Shown one piece after another: positions 26,226-35,274 of a DNA stretch of 64,000 bases. Numbering within the stretch: position 1 is the first letter of the stretch; each line of letters begins with the position of its first letter. This DNA is from Sphingomonas sp. BAUL-RG-20F-R05-02 (GTDB lineage Bacteria; Pseudomonadota; Alphaproteobacteria; Sphingomonadales; Sphingomonadaceae). The DNA lies in assembly GCF_022662305.1 (NCBI RefSeq), contig NZ_JAKNQH010000005.1, forward strand, positions 186,001-250,000, given 5' to 3'. The notes beneath the pieces are model-generated. The model saw only the letters and a program-made list of their open reading frames with translations, was not told the DNA's origin and ran no database searches. A program made the position numbers and the translations under genes.

Positions 26226-26386
26226 GTTTGCCCCCGAACGGCGCTGAATACACCGTTGATTGCCCCTCGCGGCCGCTGCGTGCAAGTGCGCGTGCGCGGA
26301 TGCCCGTGTCGATCATGGTCTTGACCGGGCGCGGATCGGGCGCGAGAGACACGTCAGCCCCAGGATTCGATTTCAAGGACGACTTC

Positions 26387-27676
26387 ATGCCGATCGAGAT
26401 CAAGATGCCCGCTCTCTCCCCGACGATGGAGGAGGGCACGCTCGCAAAGTGGCTGGTCAAGGAAGGCGACACCGTAAAGTCGGGCGATCTGCTCGCCGAG
26501 ATCGAGACCGACAAGGCGACGATGGAGTTCGAGGCGGTCGACGAAGGCACGATCGGCAAGCTGATGGTTGCCGAGGGCACCGAAGGCGTGAAGGTCGGCA
26601 CCGTGATCGCGGTGATGGCCGGTGACGGCGAGGATGCCGGTGCCGCATCCGCCGCGCCCGCACCGAAGGCCGAAGCGCCTGCCGCCGCCGCACCGAAGGC
26701 CGAGGCTGCTCCGGCACCCGCGCCTACTCCCGCCGCCGCCCCCGCGCCGAAGGCCGAGGGGGATCGCCTGCGCGCCAGCCCGCTCGCCCGCCGCCTCGCC
26801 GCCGAGAAGAATATCGACCTCGGCTCGGTAAGCGGCAGCGGACCGCGCGGTCGTATCGTCAAGGCCGATCTCGACGGTGCCAAATCGGGCACTGCCGCCA
26901 AGGCCGCTCCGCAGGCCGCCGCCGCACCGACACCGAGCGCCGCACCGGCATCGGCCCCTGCCGCGCCGGCCTATGGCGTGCCCGATATCCCGCACACCGC
27001 CGACAAGCTGTCGAACGTGCGCAAGGTGATCGCGCGCCGCCTGACCGAATCGAAGCAGCAGGTTCCGCATATCTACCTCACCGTCGACATCCGGCTCGAC
27101 GCGCTGCTCAAGCTGCGTGGCGAACTCAACGCCGGGCTCGCCGCGCGCGGCGTCAAGCTGTCGGTCAACGATCTGCTCATCAAGGCGCTCGGCGTCAGCC
27201 TGATGCAGGTGCCCAAGTGCAACGTGATGTACACGCCCGACCAACTCATCAGCTTCAGCCGCGCCGACGTGTCGGTGGCGGTGAGCGTGCCGGCCGGCCT
27301 CATCACGCCGATCATCAAGGGTGCCGACACCAAGGGCGTGGCGGCGATCTCGACCGAGATGAAGGATCTCGCCGGCCGCGCCAAGGAAGGCAAGCTCAAG
27401 CCCGAGGAGTTCCAGGGCGGCACCGCATCGCTGTCGAACATGGGCATGATGGGCATCAAACATTTCGAGGCGGTCATCAATCCGCCGCAGGGCATGATCA
27501 TGGCGATCGGCGCGGGCGACCAGCGCCCGTACGTGATCGACGGTCAGCTCGGCATTGCCACGGTGATGTCGGCGACCGGCAGCTTCGATCACCGCGCGAT
27601 CGACGGGGCGGACGGTGCGCAGTTGATGGCGGCGTTCAAGACGCTGGTTGAATCGCCGCTGGCGATGCTCGCGTAA
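26387..27676 (+). CDS. pdhC: Pyruvate dehydrogenase complex E2, dihydrolipoamide acetyltransferase
   Basis: A 429-residue E2 subunit. The lipoyl domain (1-78) has Lys43 in [13 protein letters not shown] for lipoate. An Ala/Pro-rich linker (about 88-125) leads to the E3/E1-binding domain (about 126-165, [16 protein letters not shown]), then a second Ala/Pro linker and the acetyltransferase domain with the catalytic [12 protein letters not shown] (His near 402). One lipoyl domain and an ETDKA site of this form are typical of the pyruvate complex of alphaproteobacteria. AAGGA precedes the ATG at 26387. The E1 genes are not next to it. lpdA (E3) follows after two short genes, so the operon supplies two of the complex subunits. 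Confidence 0.93.
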   Translation: MPIEIKMPALSPTMEEGTLAKWLVKEGDTVKSGDLLAEIETDKATMEFEAVDEGTIGKLMVAEGTEGVKVGTVIAVMAGDGEDAGAASAAPAPKAEAPAAAAPKAEAAPAPAPTPAAAPAPKAEGDRLRASPLARRLAAEKNIDLGSVSGSGPRGRIVKADLDGAKSGTAAKAAPQAAAAPTPSAAPASAPAAPAYGVPDIPHTADKLSNVRKVIARRLTESKQQVPHIYLTVDIRLDALLKLRGELNAGLAARGVKLSVNDLLIKALGVSLMQVPKCNVMYTPDQLISFSRADVSVAVSVPAGLITPIIKGADTKGVAAISTEMKDLAGRAKEGKLKPEEFQGGTASLSNMGMMGIKHFEAVINPPQGMIMAIGAGDQRPYVIDGQLGIATVMSATGSFDHRAIDGADGAQLMAAFKTLVESPLAMLA

Positions 27677-27683
27677 CCACGCG

Positions 27684-27908
27684 ATGCGCCGGACGATCGT
27701 CGAACTGATCTTTCTGGCCATCGGCCTGGGCGTGGCGGCGATTATCGCGTCGCTGGCGTCCTGGGCGGTGCCGGGGATCGGCCGGACGATCTGGATGATC
27801 GCCTATGTCGTCATGGCGATCGACGTGCTGCTGCGGATCATGCCGATCCGCCGCGCATGGGTACGCGACCGCGCCGCCCGGCAGGGGGTGCCGCATGGCG
27901 ACGGCTGA
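27684..27908 (+). CDS. Small membrane protein between pdhC and the thioesterase gene
   Basis: A 74-residue protein with two hydrophobic helices (VELIFLAIGLGVAAIIASLASWAVPG and TIWMIAYVVMAIDVLL, shown by their cores) joined by a short turn, and a basic C-terminus. It starts 7 bases after pdhC and overlaps the next gene by 14 bases, so it is clearly part of the operon. I do not recognise a family. Its place inside a pyruvate dehydrogenase operon has no obvious explanation. Confidence 0.7.
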   Translation: MRRTIVELIFLAIGLGVAAIIASLASWAVPGIGRTIWMIAYVVMAIDVLLRIMPIRRAWVRDRAARQGVPHGDG

Positions 27909-28335
27909 GCGCCTCTTGCCCGCTGGCGAACCGGTGCTGCGCCTCACCGCGATGGCGGCGGACGCCAATCCGTACGGCACGATCTTCGTCGGCTGGCTGA
28001 TGGGGCAGATGGCGCTCGCCGCCGGCTCGGTCGCCTCACGCCACAGCGGCGCGCGCGCACCGGTGGTGGCGGCGGACGGCTTCACCTTCACCGCGCCCGT
28101 GCAGGTCGGCGACGAGGTGTCGGTGTACGCCACGATCGTCGCCACCGGGCGTACCTCGATGACGGTGGCGGTCGAGATCGTCCGGCGTGACCGCCACGGC
28201 GAGCATACCGAGCGCGCCGCGCAGGGCCGCTTCGTGCTGGTGGCGATGGCCGAGGACGGCCGCCCCAAGGCCCTTAACAGCGACGTTCAAACTTCCGATA
28301 TCAAGCCGCTTCTTGAAGGAAACCCAAGTGTCTGA
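27895..28335 (+). CDS. Acyl-CoA thioesterase (hotdog fold, YciA type)
   Basis: A 146-residue cytoplasmic thioesterase with the segments ADANPYGTIFVGWLMGQMALAAG near residue 23, VVAADGFTFTAPVQVGDEVSVYA near 62, and GRTSMTVAVEIVRRD near 88, which match the YciA/Acot hotdog family. It hydrolyses acyl-CoA to free CoA. The ATG at 27895 has GCAGGGGG upstream. It overlaps both neighbours (14 bases before, 8 bases after), so it is translated with lpdA, and it may buffer the acetyl-CoA/CoA ratio near the pyruvate dehydrogenase. Confidence 0.85.
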   Translation: MATAERLLPAGEPVLRLTAMAADANPYGTIFVGWLMGQMALAAGSVASRHSGARAPVVAADGFTFTAPVQVGDEVSVYATIVATGRTSMTVAVEIVRRDRHGEHTERAAQGRFVLVAMAEDGRPKALNSDVQTSDIKPLLEGNPSV

Positions 28336-29722
28336 CACCTACGATCTCGTCATCCTCGGTTCCGGCCCCGGCGGCTATGTCGCGGCGATCCGCGCGGCCC
28401 AGCTCGGCCTCAAGACCGCCATCGTCGAGCGCGAGCGGCTCGGCGGCATCTGCCTCAACTGGGGTTGCATCCCGACCAAGGCGCTGCTGCGCACCTCGGA
28501 AATTTACCACTATATGAGCCACGCCAAGGATTACGGGCTCAAGGCGGACAACATCGGCTTCGATCTGGAGGCGGTAACGCAGCGCAGCCGCAAGGTGGCG
28601 GGGCAATTGAACGCCGGCGTCAAAGGCCTGATGAAGAAGAACAAGGTCACCGTGGTCGAGGGCCTCGGCGCGCTCACCGCCAAGGATACGATCGTCGTCA
28701 CCCAGGGCGACCAGAAGACCGAACTGAAGGCCAAGCACATCATCGTCGCCACCGGCGCACGCGCCCGCGACCTGCCGTTCGCCAAGGCCGACGGCAAGCG
28801 CATCTGGACGTACCGCCACGCGATGGTGCCGCCCGAAATGCCGACCAAGCTGCTGGTGATCGGTTCGGGCGCGATCGGCGTCGAATTCGCGAGCTTCTAC
28901 AACGACATGGGCGCGGACGTGACCATCGTCGAGATGCTGCCGCGCATCCTGCCGGTCGAGGACGAGGAAGTCTCCGCGTTCATGGACAAGGCGTTGACCA
29001 AGCAGGGCATTAAGCTGCTCACCAACACCGGCCTGGACGCTCTCGACGTGACCGACAGCGGTGTGACAGCCAAGATCAAGGGCAAGGACGGGCAGGTCAC
29101 CTCGGCCGAGTTCAGCCACGTCATCGTCGCGATCGGCATCGTGCCAAACACCGAGAACATCGGTCTGGAAGCGCTCGGCATCGAAACCGATCGCGGCCAC
29201 ATCAAGGTCGACGGCCATGCGCGCACCAACGTCGAGGGCGTGTACGCGATCGGCGACGTGACCGGCCCGCCGTGGCTGGCGCACAAGGCAAGCCACGAGG
29301 GCATCGTCTGTGTCGAGGCGATCGCGGGGTTGAAGCCGCACGCGTTCGAAACGTGGAACATCCCGGGCTGCACCTATTCGCGCCCGCAAGTCGCGAGCGT
29401 GGGGCTGACCGAGGCCAAGGCCAAGGACGCCGGCCACGAGGTCAAGGTCGGCAAGTTCCCGTTCATCGGCAACGGCAAGGCGATCGCGCTCGGCGAGGCG
29501 GAAGGTTTCGTCAAGACGGTGTTCGACGCCAAGACCGGCGAGTTGCTCGGTGCGCACATGGTCGGCGCGGAGGTGACCGAGCTGATCCAAGGCTATGTCA
29601 TCGCCCGTCAGCTCGAAACCACCGAGGCTGAGCTGATGGAGACGGTGTTCGCGCACCCGACCCTCTCGGAAATGATGCACGAGAGCGTGCTCGGCGCCTA
29701 CGGCCGCGCGATCCACATCTGA
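28328..29722 (+). CDS. lpdA: Dihydrolipoyl dehydrogenase (E3)
   Basis: A 464-residue FAD and NAD enzyme that reoxidises the lipoyl groups of E2. The FAD motif GSGPGGYVAA is at 11-20, the redox disulfide Cys42/Cys47 lies in GGICLNWGCIPTKALL, the NAD motif is IGSGAIGVEF near 180, and the C-terminal active-site HPTLSE is present. The start is GTG inside the end of the thioesterase gene. The last base of its stop is the first base of the next start (TGATG). Confidence 0.95.
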   Translation: MSDTYDLVILGSGPGGYVAAIRAAQLGLKTAIVERERLGGICLNWGCIPTKALLRTSEIYHYMSHAKDYGLKADNIGFDLEAVTQRSRKVAGQLNAGVKGLMKKNKVTVVEGLGALTAKDTIVVTQGDQKTELKAKHIIVATGARARDLPFAKADGKRIWTYRHAMVPPEMPTKLLVIGSGAIGVEFASFYNDMGADVTIVEMLPRILPVEDEEVSAFMDKALTKQGIKLLTNTGLDALDVTDSGVTAKIKGKDGQVTSAEFSHVIVAIGIVPNTENIGLEALGIETDRGHIKVDGHARTNVEGVYAIGDVTGPPWLAHKASHEGIVCVEAIAGLKPHAFETWNIPGCTYSRPQVASVGLTEAKAKDAGHEVKVGKFPFIGNGKAIALGEAEGFVKTVFDAKTGELLGAHMVGAEVTELIQGYVIARQLETTEAELMETVFAHPTLSEMMHESVLGAYGRAIHI

Positions 29723-30882
29723 TGCGACGTGGCGCGGCGGCTCTTGCGCTGGCCGCCGCGCCGGCCTTGCTCGGCGCGGCGGCGCCTGCGCCGGTGGATT
29801 ATGCGGGCGATGCCAAGGCGCTCGATGCGCTGATCGTCGCCAATTACGCCTACCTCGATCGCTTCCCCGGTGGCGCTGCACCGGCATCGGCGAAGCTCGC
29901 CGCCGAGCGGGACGCGGTGCATGACGGCGACAGCCTGCTCCGTTACGCCGAGGATGCGCTGACCGCGCTGGCCGACCATCACGCGATCACCGGTGCGTCG
30001 TTCAAGGACGATTGGGCGGTCGTGCCGAGCTATGCCGATCTTTGGATCGTCGCGTCGGGAAGCGGTTACGTCGTCAACGCCGTTCGCGATGGCACGCCGG
30101 CCGCGCGGGCGGGCATCGTGGCGGGCGACCGTCTGGTCGGGGTCGGCGGCGTGCCGATCGCTGAGGCGGTGGCGGGGTTGTGGTCGCCGCTCGGGCTAGA
30201 CGCCGCGGGCGAACGCGGCGCTTATGCCGCGCGCGTGCTGGCGGCTGGGCGGCGCGACCGGCCGCGCGTGCTGACGGTGTCGCATGGCGGTGTCGCGCGG
30301 GCGCTCACATTGCCGAGCCTGTACGAAGCGCAACCCGATCAGCCGCCGCTGACGGTCACCGGCACGACGATCCGCTTCAACAACTCGCTTGGAGACTCCG
30401 CGACGATTGCGGCTTTCGATTTGGCAATGGCCGCACTGCCCGCCGACACACCCGTAACGCTCGACCTGACCGACACGCCGAGCGGCGGCAACACCAGCGT
30501 CGCGCGCGCGGTGATGGGCTGGTTCGTGACCAGGCCGAGCGCCTACCAGATCCACAACCTTCCCGCCGAGGAGCGCGAAACCGGCATACCGCGCCAATGG
30601 ATCGAACAGGTCCTGCCGCGCGCGGGCAAATATCACTCCGGCCCGGTCAAGGTGCTGGTCGGCCGCTGGACGGGCAGCATGGGCGAGGGGCTGGCGATCG
30701 GTTTCGCCGCGTTCGGCCAGCTGGTGTGCGGCACGCGCATGGCGGGCTTGCGCGGTGCGGTCTACGATTTCCCGCTGCCGTCGAGCGGGCTCGTCGTCAA
30801 GTTCCCGGCTGAGCGGCTGTACACGGTGGACGGCACCCCGCGCGAAAGCTTCGTGCCGCGCCCGGCCTCCGCATGCCGATGA
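29722..30882 (+). CDS. Exported PDZ / S41 tail-protease-like protein
   Basis: A 386-residue protein with an N-terminal signal (RRGAAALALAAAPALLGAAAPA). A PDZ-like domain lies at about 110-160 (NAVRDGTPAARAGIVAGDRLVGVGG given by its core, ARAGIVAGDRLVGV). The C-terminal part resembles S41 peptidases: LDLTDTPSGGNTS near 250, VLVGRWTGSMGEGLAIGF near 308, and GLRGAVYDF near 340. The Ser in TGSMGE would be the nucleophile; the Lys of the usual Ser/Lys dyad is not obvious. Translation is coupled to lpdA. Substrate unknown. A non-catalytic relative is possible. Confidence 0.75.
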   Translation: MRRGAAALALAAAPALLGAAAPAPVDYAGDAKALDALIVANYAYLDRFPGGAAPASAKLAAERDAVHDGDSLLRYAEDALTALADHHAITGASFKDDWAVVPSYADLWIVASGSGYVVNAVRDGTPAARAGIVAGDRLVGVGGVPIAEAVAGLWSPLGLDAAGERGAYAARVLAAGRRDRPRVLTVSHGGVARALTLPSLYEAQPDQPPLTVTGTTIRFNNSLGDSATIAAFDLAMAALPADTPVTLDLTDTPSGGNTSVARAVMGWFVTRPSAYQIHNLPAEERETGIPRQWIEQVLPRAGKYHSGPVKVLVGRWTGSMGEGLAIGFAAFGQLVCGTRMAGLRGAVYDFPLPSSGLVVKFPAERLYTVDGTPRESFVPRPASACR

Positions 30883-32330
30883 CGGCCGCGCGTAGCGTCG
30901 CGTTTGCGGCGGCGGTGCTTTTACTGCTTCAGCTTGGCCTGTGGTGGCCGGGCGTCGCGATGTTCGACACGATCGGTCAATATGCGCAGGTGCTGAGCGG
31001 CGCTTACGACGACTGGCACCCGCCGATCATGGCGCGGCTGTGGGCGGTGCTGCACCCACTCGGGGCAGGTGGCGCGGCGATGTTCGCAGGCCAGGCGGCG
31101 ACCTATTGGCTCGGACTTGGCCTGATCGCAGCGGCGCTGGCGCGGGCGGGAAGCGTACGCAGCGGCTGGGCGGTGATCGCCGTGGGGACGCTGCCGCTGT
31201 TCGTGGCATGGCAGTCCGTGATTCTAAAGGACGCGCAGATGCTCGGCGCGATGCTGGCGGCGGTCGGCATCGTCGCGCGCGCGCGGTTGGGTGGACGCGC
31301 GCTGTCGCTGCCGGGGTTGATCTCGGTTGGCGTATTGCTCGGCTATGCTGTGCTGGTGCGCACCAACGCGGTGTTCGCGGTGGTGCCGCTGGTGGTCATG
31401 CTGGTGCCGGGGCGGCGGCGCTGGGTCGCGCGGGCAGGCGCCATTGCCGGGCTGACGCTGGCCGTGTTGGCGGTGTCGCCGATCATCAACCACCGGCTGT
31501 TCGCGGCGCAGCCGACCAGCGTCGGCAATACGCTGCCGCTGTTCGATCTCGCCGGCATCGCGCATTTCGCGGGCGATGACGGCGTGCTGACCCCAGGCGA
31601 GCGCGCGCTGATCGTAACGCGACACTGTTACCAGCCGTTCTTCTGGGATCCGATCGGCAGCGCCGGGCACTGCGGGGCGATCTCCGAGCGGTTCGCGGCG
31701 GCGCCGGCGGGTGTGCTTCAACGCGGCTGGGCGGGCGCGATCCTGCGGCACCCGCTCGGCTATGCGCGGCACCGGCTTGCGCATCTCAACTCCACCACGC
31801 GCTGGCTGGTGCCATCGGGGTGGACCAGCGCGGTGCCGCCGGCGTTGTCGGAGGTCAACACGATCGGGCTCGGCACGCCCGGCAAGGTGGTGGCGCCGGT
31901 CGTCGTGGCGGCGGCGTGGATGGCGGCGACGCCGCTCGGCTGGCCGATCGCGTGGGTCGTCGTTGCGGCCTGTGTGGTGTCGATCGCCTGTGCGACGCCG
32001 CGTACGACGATCCGCGATCTTGCGCTGGCGCTCGCCATTTCGGCGCTTGCGCTGGAGGCGAGCTTCGCGGTGGTGAGCATCGCTTCGGACCTGCGCTACC
32101 ATCTGTGGCCAATGCTCGCGAGTGCGCTTGCCGCGGTCCTGCTCGCTAGCGAAGGCGTGCCGCGCCGTCTTGCGCGTGGGAGCGGCTTGGCACTGCTGGC
32201 GGTGGTCGCCACCGGGCTGATCGCTCGTACGGTGCTGCCGGCGCCGCCGCCTGGCTACAGCGCGATGCTCGACTGGGATGGCCGCGCTGGACAGGTGGCC
32301 ACAGGCGCGCGACAAACCCCCGGGACATAA
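30873..32330 (+). CDS. Polytopic membrane protein, GT-C-like
   Basis: A 485-residue protein with about ten hydrophobic helices, beginning at residue 8, and a larger loop at about 215-300 that contains several His and Cys residues (RHCYQPFFWDPIGSAGHCG). The N-terminal first loop (VAMFDTIGQYAQVLSGAYDDWHPP) carries acidic residues in the place where GT-C glycosyltransferases hold their catalytic Asp. That makes a lipid-linked sugar transferase the best guess, but no family motif is decisive. It overlaps the S41-like gene by 10 bases. The start could be 30873 or 30879. Confidence 0.65.
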   Translation: MPMTAARSVAFAAAVLLLLQLGLWWPGVAMFDTIGQYAQVLSGAYDDWHPPIMARLWAVLHPLGAGGAAMFAGQAATYWLGLGLIAAALARAGSVRSGWAVIAVGTLPLFVAWQSVILKDAQMLGAMLAAVGIVARARLGGRALSLPGLISVGVLLGYAVLVRTNAVFAVVPLVVMLVPGRRRWVARAGAIAGLTLAVLAVSPIINHRLFAAQPTSVGNTLPLFDLAGIAHFAGDDGVLTPGERALIVTRHCYQPFFWDPIGSAGHCGAISERFAAAPAGVLQRGWAGAILRHPLGYARHRLAHLNSTTRWLVPSGWTSAVPPALSEVNTIGLGTPGKVVAPVVVAAAWMAATPLGWPIAWVVVAACVVSIACATPRTTIRDLALALAISALALEASFAVVSIASDLRYHLWPMLASALAAVLLASEGVPRRLARGSGLALLAVVATGLIARTVLPAPPPGYSAMLDWDGRAGQVATGARQTPGT

Positions 32331-32347
32331 ACCAAGGGGGGCTTTAC

Positions 32348-33619
32348 ATGGTTCGCAGACTTCTTGCGGCGGCGCTGCTCGCGTGCGCCGCAACGCCGGC
32401 AATGGCGGAGAGCGTCGTCGTTACCGCCGCACACATGCTCGACGTCGCATCTGGCCGCACGCTTGACGATCCGGTGGTTGTCATCACCGATGGGCGCATC
32501 GCATCGGTGGTGACCGGCCAGAACGCGCGGCTGATCATTCCAGCCGGCGCAACGCGGATCGACCTGCCCGGCAAGACCATCCTGCCCGGCCTGATCGATA
32601 TGCACGTCCACCTGACCGCGCTGGCGGAGATCGGCGGCTATACAGGGCTGAAATATACCGACAGCTTCTGGCAGGCGGTCGGCACCGCCAACGCCAAGAA
32701 GACGCTGGAGGCGGGCTTCACCTCGGTCCGCAACGTCGGGTCGGCGGATTTCGATGACGTGGGCTTGCGGCAGGCGATCGACGGCGGCTGGATCCCGGGG
32801 CCGCGCATGACCACCGCCACCTATGCGATCGGCGCGACCGGCGGCCACTGCGACGACAATGCGCTGCCGCCCAGCCTCGACAAGCAGCAGCCCTCGGTCA
32901 TCAACTCGCCGGAGGAAGCGCGCGCCAAGGTGCGCTGGCTCCACAAATACGGCGCCACCGTCATCAAGATCTGCGCGACCGGCGGGGTGTTCTCGCTCGG
33001 CGACAGCGTGGGCGGGCAGCAATTGTCGTTCGAGGAGATGAAGGCGATCGCCGATGAGGCGCACATGCTCCACCTCCGCGTCGCGGCGCACGCGCATGGC
33101 GACGAGGGGATCAAGGCGGCGATCCTCGCCGGCATCGACACGATCGAGCATTGCAGCCTCGCATCGGACGAGGCGATCAAGCTGGCGATCCAGCATCACA
33201 CCTGGTTCGACATGGATATCTACAACGACGATTACATCCTCGCCACCGGCACCCAGAACGGCACCGAGCAGCAGAGCCTCGACAAGGAACGCGCGATCGG
33301 CCTCAAACAGCGCCAGACCTTCCAGCGCGCGGTGAAGGCAGGCGTGCCGCTGTTGTTTGGCACCGACGCCGGCGTCTATCCGCACGGCGACAACGCCCGG
33401 CAGTTCGCGGTGATGGTGAAATGGGGGATGACGCCGCTACAGGCGATCCGCGCCGCCACGCTGAGCGCGGCCGAGGCGCTCGACAAGAGCGACGACGTCG
33501 GGCAGATCGCGGTGGGTCATTACGGCGACATCGTCGCGGTGGACAGCGATCCGCTCGCCGATGTGCGCGTGCTGGAGCATCCGGCAGCGGTCATCAAGGG
33601 CGGTGAACGGGTCAAGTAA
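32348..33619 (+). CDS. Exported amidohydrolase (imidazolonepropionase/prolidase-like)
   Basis: A 423-residue protein with a signal peptide (VRRLLAAALLACAATPAMAE). Metal-site segments are complete: LPGLIDMHVHLTA near residue 84, a bridging lysine in VIKICATGGVFS near 210, RVAAHAHGDEGI near 243, TIEHCSLAS near 262, and LFGTDAGVYPHGDN near 336. This is the group of binuclear amidohydrolases that cleave Xaa-Pro or other dipeptides and N-acyl amino acids. An AAGGGGG site precedes the ATG. It follows the polytopic gene by 17 bases and is probably the last gene of the pdhC transcription unit. Confidence 0.85.
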   Translation: MVRRLLAAALLACAATPAMAESVVVTAAHMLDVASGRTLDDPVVVITDGRIASVVTGQNARLIIPAGATRIDLPGKTILPGLIDMHVHLTALAEIGGYTGLKYTDSFWQAVGTANAKKTLEAGFTSVRNVGSADFDDVGLRQAIDGGWIPGPRMTTATYAIGATGGHCDDNALPPSLDKQQPSVINSPEEARAKVRWLHKYGATVIKICATGGVFSLGDSVGGQQLSFEEMKAIADEAHMLHLRVAAHAHGDEGIKAAILAGIDTIEHCSLASDEAIKLAIQHHTWFDMDIYNDDYILATGTQNGTEQQSLDKERAIGLKQRQTFQRAVKAGVPLLFGTDAGVYPHGDNARQFAVMVKWGMTPLQAIRAATLSAAEALDKSDDVGQIAVGHYGDIVAVDSDPLADVRVLEHPAAVIKGGERVK

Positions 33620-33630
33620 GCTGCCGGGCG

Positions 33631-33659
33631 CCTCACCTCGCAGCGCTGGCGAGGTAAGG
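33631..33659 (-). terminator. Hairpin between convergent genes
   Basis: CCTCACCTCGC (33631-33641) and GCGAGGTAAGG (33649-33659) pair over 11 positions when read leftward (one G-U) with a 7-base loop. It lies between the amidohydrolase and the convergent membrane protein gene, just past the latter's stop. No T-run. Confidence 0.45.
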
Positions 33660-33666
33660 CGGCCGG

Positions 33667-34686
33667 TTACATCGCAGGCAATGGTGGCAACGGTCCGCGC
33701 CGCCATGCGCCGGCCATCGGCGCGTTGTCGTTTGCGGCCGGGCCGGCGAGCGGCCTCACCACCAGCCACGTCGCCAACGCGACCGCGATGAAAGCGACCG
33801 TGCCAAGCGTGTGTTGCCCGGTGAGGTCGCCGGTAATCGATAGGGCCGATGCCGCCTGGATCAACACGGCGACCCGCCACGCCCGCCGATCCTGCACGGA
33901 GATGGCCCAGGCCGCCGCGATAACCCCGGCGAGGACGAAGCCTCCCGTCGAAAGCGCGGTGGTGACCAGAGTGGCAAGCAGCGCCACCGGCAACAGCCGC
34001 ACCGGCGAGATCGGTGGTCGCGCGGAGAGGCGCGCAACATACCATGCGATTGCACCGATCGTCCCGACGATGGCGAGACCGGCCACCTGCGCGTGATCGA
34101 GCGGAAGCACCGCAGTGAGCAAGGACCAAGCGTGCCCCGTGCCAAGGAATGGTCTCCACCGAAGTACTCCGAGATCGTGCGATGACGGGGCAAGCAACAG
34201 AACCGCCATTGTGAACGCCAGCCCCGGCAGCCACGTCGCGATCGGCACGCGCCGGCTGATGAGCAGCGCCACCACGAACGGCGCGAACAGCAGCGCCTGC
34301 GGTCCGCACATGAGACCTAGCCCGCACCACAGCATCATCATACCGTGGCGGCGCTGAATCGCTGCATCGAGCGCCAGCAGGCAGGGCACAGCCCACATCG
34401 CATCGCTCCGCCCGAGCAGACCTGCGTTGAGCGCCGTGGCGGGCAGCGCCAGCGTCACCGCCGCCCACCGCGCGGCATGCGGCACGTTCAGCGTCCGCAG
34501 CAACCGCCACACCGCGCCGGTCAGCGCGAGCGCACCGACGAGCGGCACCAGCATCGTCGGGTCCGGTCGCGCCAGCAGCGCGTACAGCACCGCCGCCGCA
34601 GCGAACGACAGCAGGACAGGAGGGGGCGTGATGCGTGTGGCGGACAAGGGGAGGGTTTCCGATCGGGTCGATCGAAACCATCGCAC
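33667..34686 (-). CDS. Polytopic membrane protein, possible mannosyltransferase-like GT-C protein
   Basis: A membrane protein of about 339 residues with eight to nine hydrophobic helices. The segment ALNAGLLGRSDAMWAVPCLLALDAA and the following MLWCGLGLMCGPQALLFAPF resemble the middle of GT-C mannosyltransferases that use a polyprenyl-phosphate sugar; shown here only by likeness. There is no ATG near the N-terminus. GTG at 34686 or TTG about 60 bases later (with GGAAA upstream) are the possible starts, so the N-terminus is uncertain. It is divergent from the phasin gene. Confidence 0.6.
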   Translation of the reverse strand: MRWFRSTRSETLPLSATRITPPPVLLSFAAAAVLYALLARPDPTMLVPLVGALALTGAVWRLLRTLNVPHAARWAAVTLALPATALNAGLLGRSDAMWAVPCLLALDAAIQRRHGMMMLWCGLGLMCGPQALLFAPFVVALLISRRVPIATWLPGLAFTMAVLLLAPSSHDLGVLRWRPFLGTGHAWSLLTAVLPLDHAQVAGLAIVGTIGAIAWYVARLSARPPISPVRLLPVALLATLVTTALSTGGFVLAGVIAAAWAISVQDRRAWRVAVLIQAASALSITGDLTGQHTLGTVAFIAVALATWLVVRPLAGPAANDNAPMAGAWRRGPLPPLPAM

Positions 34687-34722
34687 GCCCGTGGTTAGCG
34701 GGCGGTAAAAACGTGGTGGGCG

Positions 34723-34751
34723 TTGCCTGCGCGGTCGGCCGTTCCTATGAT
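34723..34751 (+). promoter_or_regulatory. Sigma-70-like promoter of the phasin gene
   Basis: TTGCCT (34723-34728), a 17-base spacer and TATGAT (34746-34751) match the housekeeping promoter pattern well. It would start transcription near 34758, leaving a leader of about 90 bases before the phasin GTG. Confidence 0.6.
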
Positions 34752-34848
34752 CGGTAGCGAGGAGCGACGTGGGGCCAGCCCACGCGTTTTCCGGCCGCAG
34801 AGCCGAACCGGCCGGGGCGATCCGGCAATCGAGAGAAGGAGCCGTCAG

Positions 34849-35175
34849 GTGGTCGATATCAATGAGTTCGCCAACAAGGCCAAGGGAAGCTTTGACGAGA
34901 CGTTCGCCGATCCGGCGCGCAAAGCGGGCATGAAGTTCGTGGAGGGTGGCTCGAACCTGGGCCTGCGCATGCTCGATCAAGCCGAGTCGAACACGCGTGA
35001 AGCGTTCGCCGCGATGCGTCAGGTGGCCGAGGCGAAGGATCTGTCGCAGGTGATGAAGATCCAGGGCGACTTCATTCGCGAACAGAGCAACCGTTCCGTG
35101 ACGCAAGCGCGCGAGATCGGCGAACTCATCATGAAGTTTGGCCGTGACGTGGTCTCACCCGAGAAAAGCGAATAG
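34849..35175 (+). CDS. Phasin family protein
   Basis: A 108-residue, fully helical amphipathic protein: DINEFANKAKGSFDETFADP at the start and long Ala/Glu/Gln-rich helices with NTREAFAAMRQVAEAKDLSQV, REQSNRSVTQAREIGELIMK at the end. This matches the phasin_2 family, which coats polyhydroxyalkanoate granules. The GTG start is favoured by an ideal GAGAAGGAG site 7 bases upstream, and no ATG is suitable. No PHA synthase is in the window, so granule binding is inferred from the family. Confidence 0.85.
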   Translation: MVDINEFANKAKGSFDETFADPARKAGMKFVEGGSNLGLRMLDQAESNTREAFAAMRQVAEAKDLSQVMKIQGDFIREQSNRSVTQAREIGELIMKFGRDVVSPEKSE

Positions 35176-35274
35176 CCTTCGCTGCCTCATCCGCACGCTG
35201 GGGCATGGCGCGATCACGGAGCGCGCGTACGCTGGCGCGAAGCTTCGGGACCGCGATCGGTTATCCGGCGTTGA

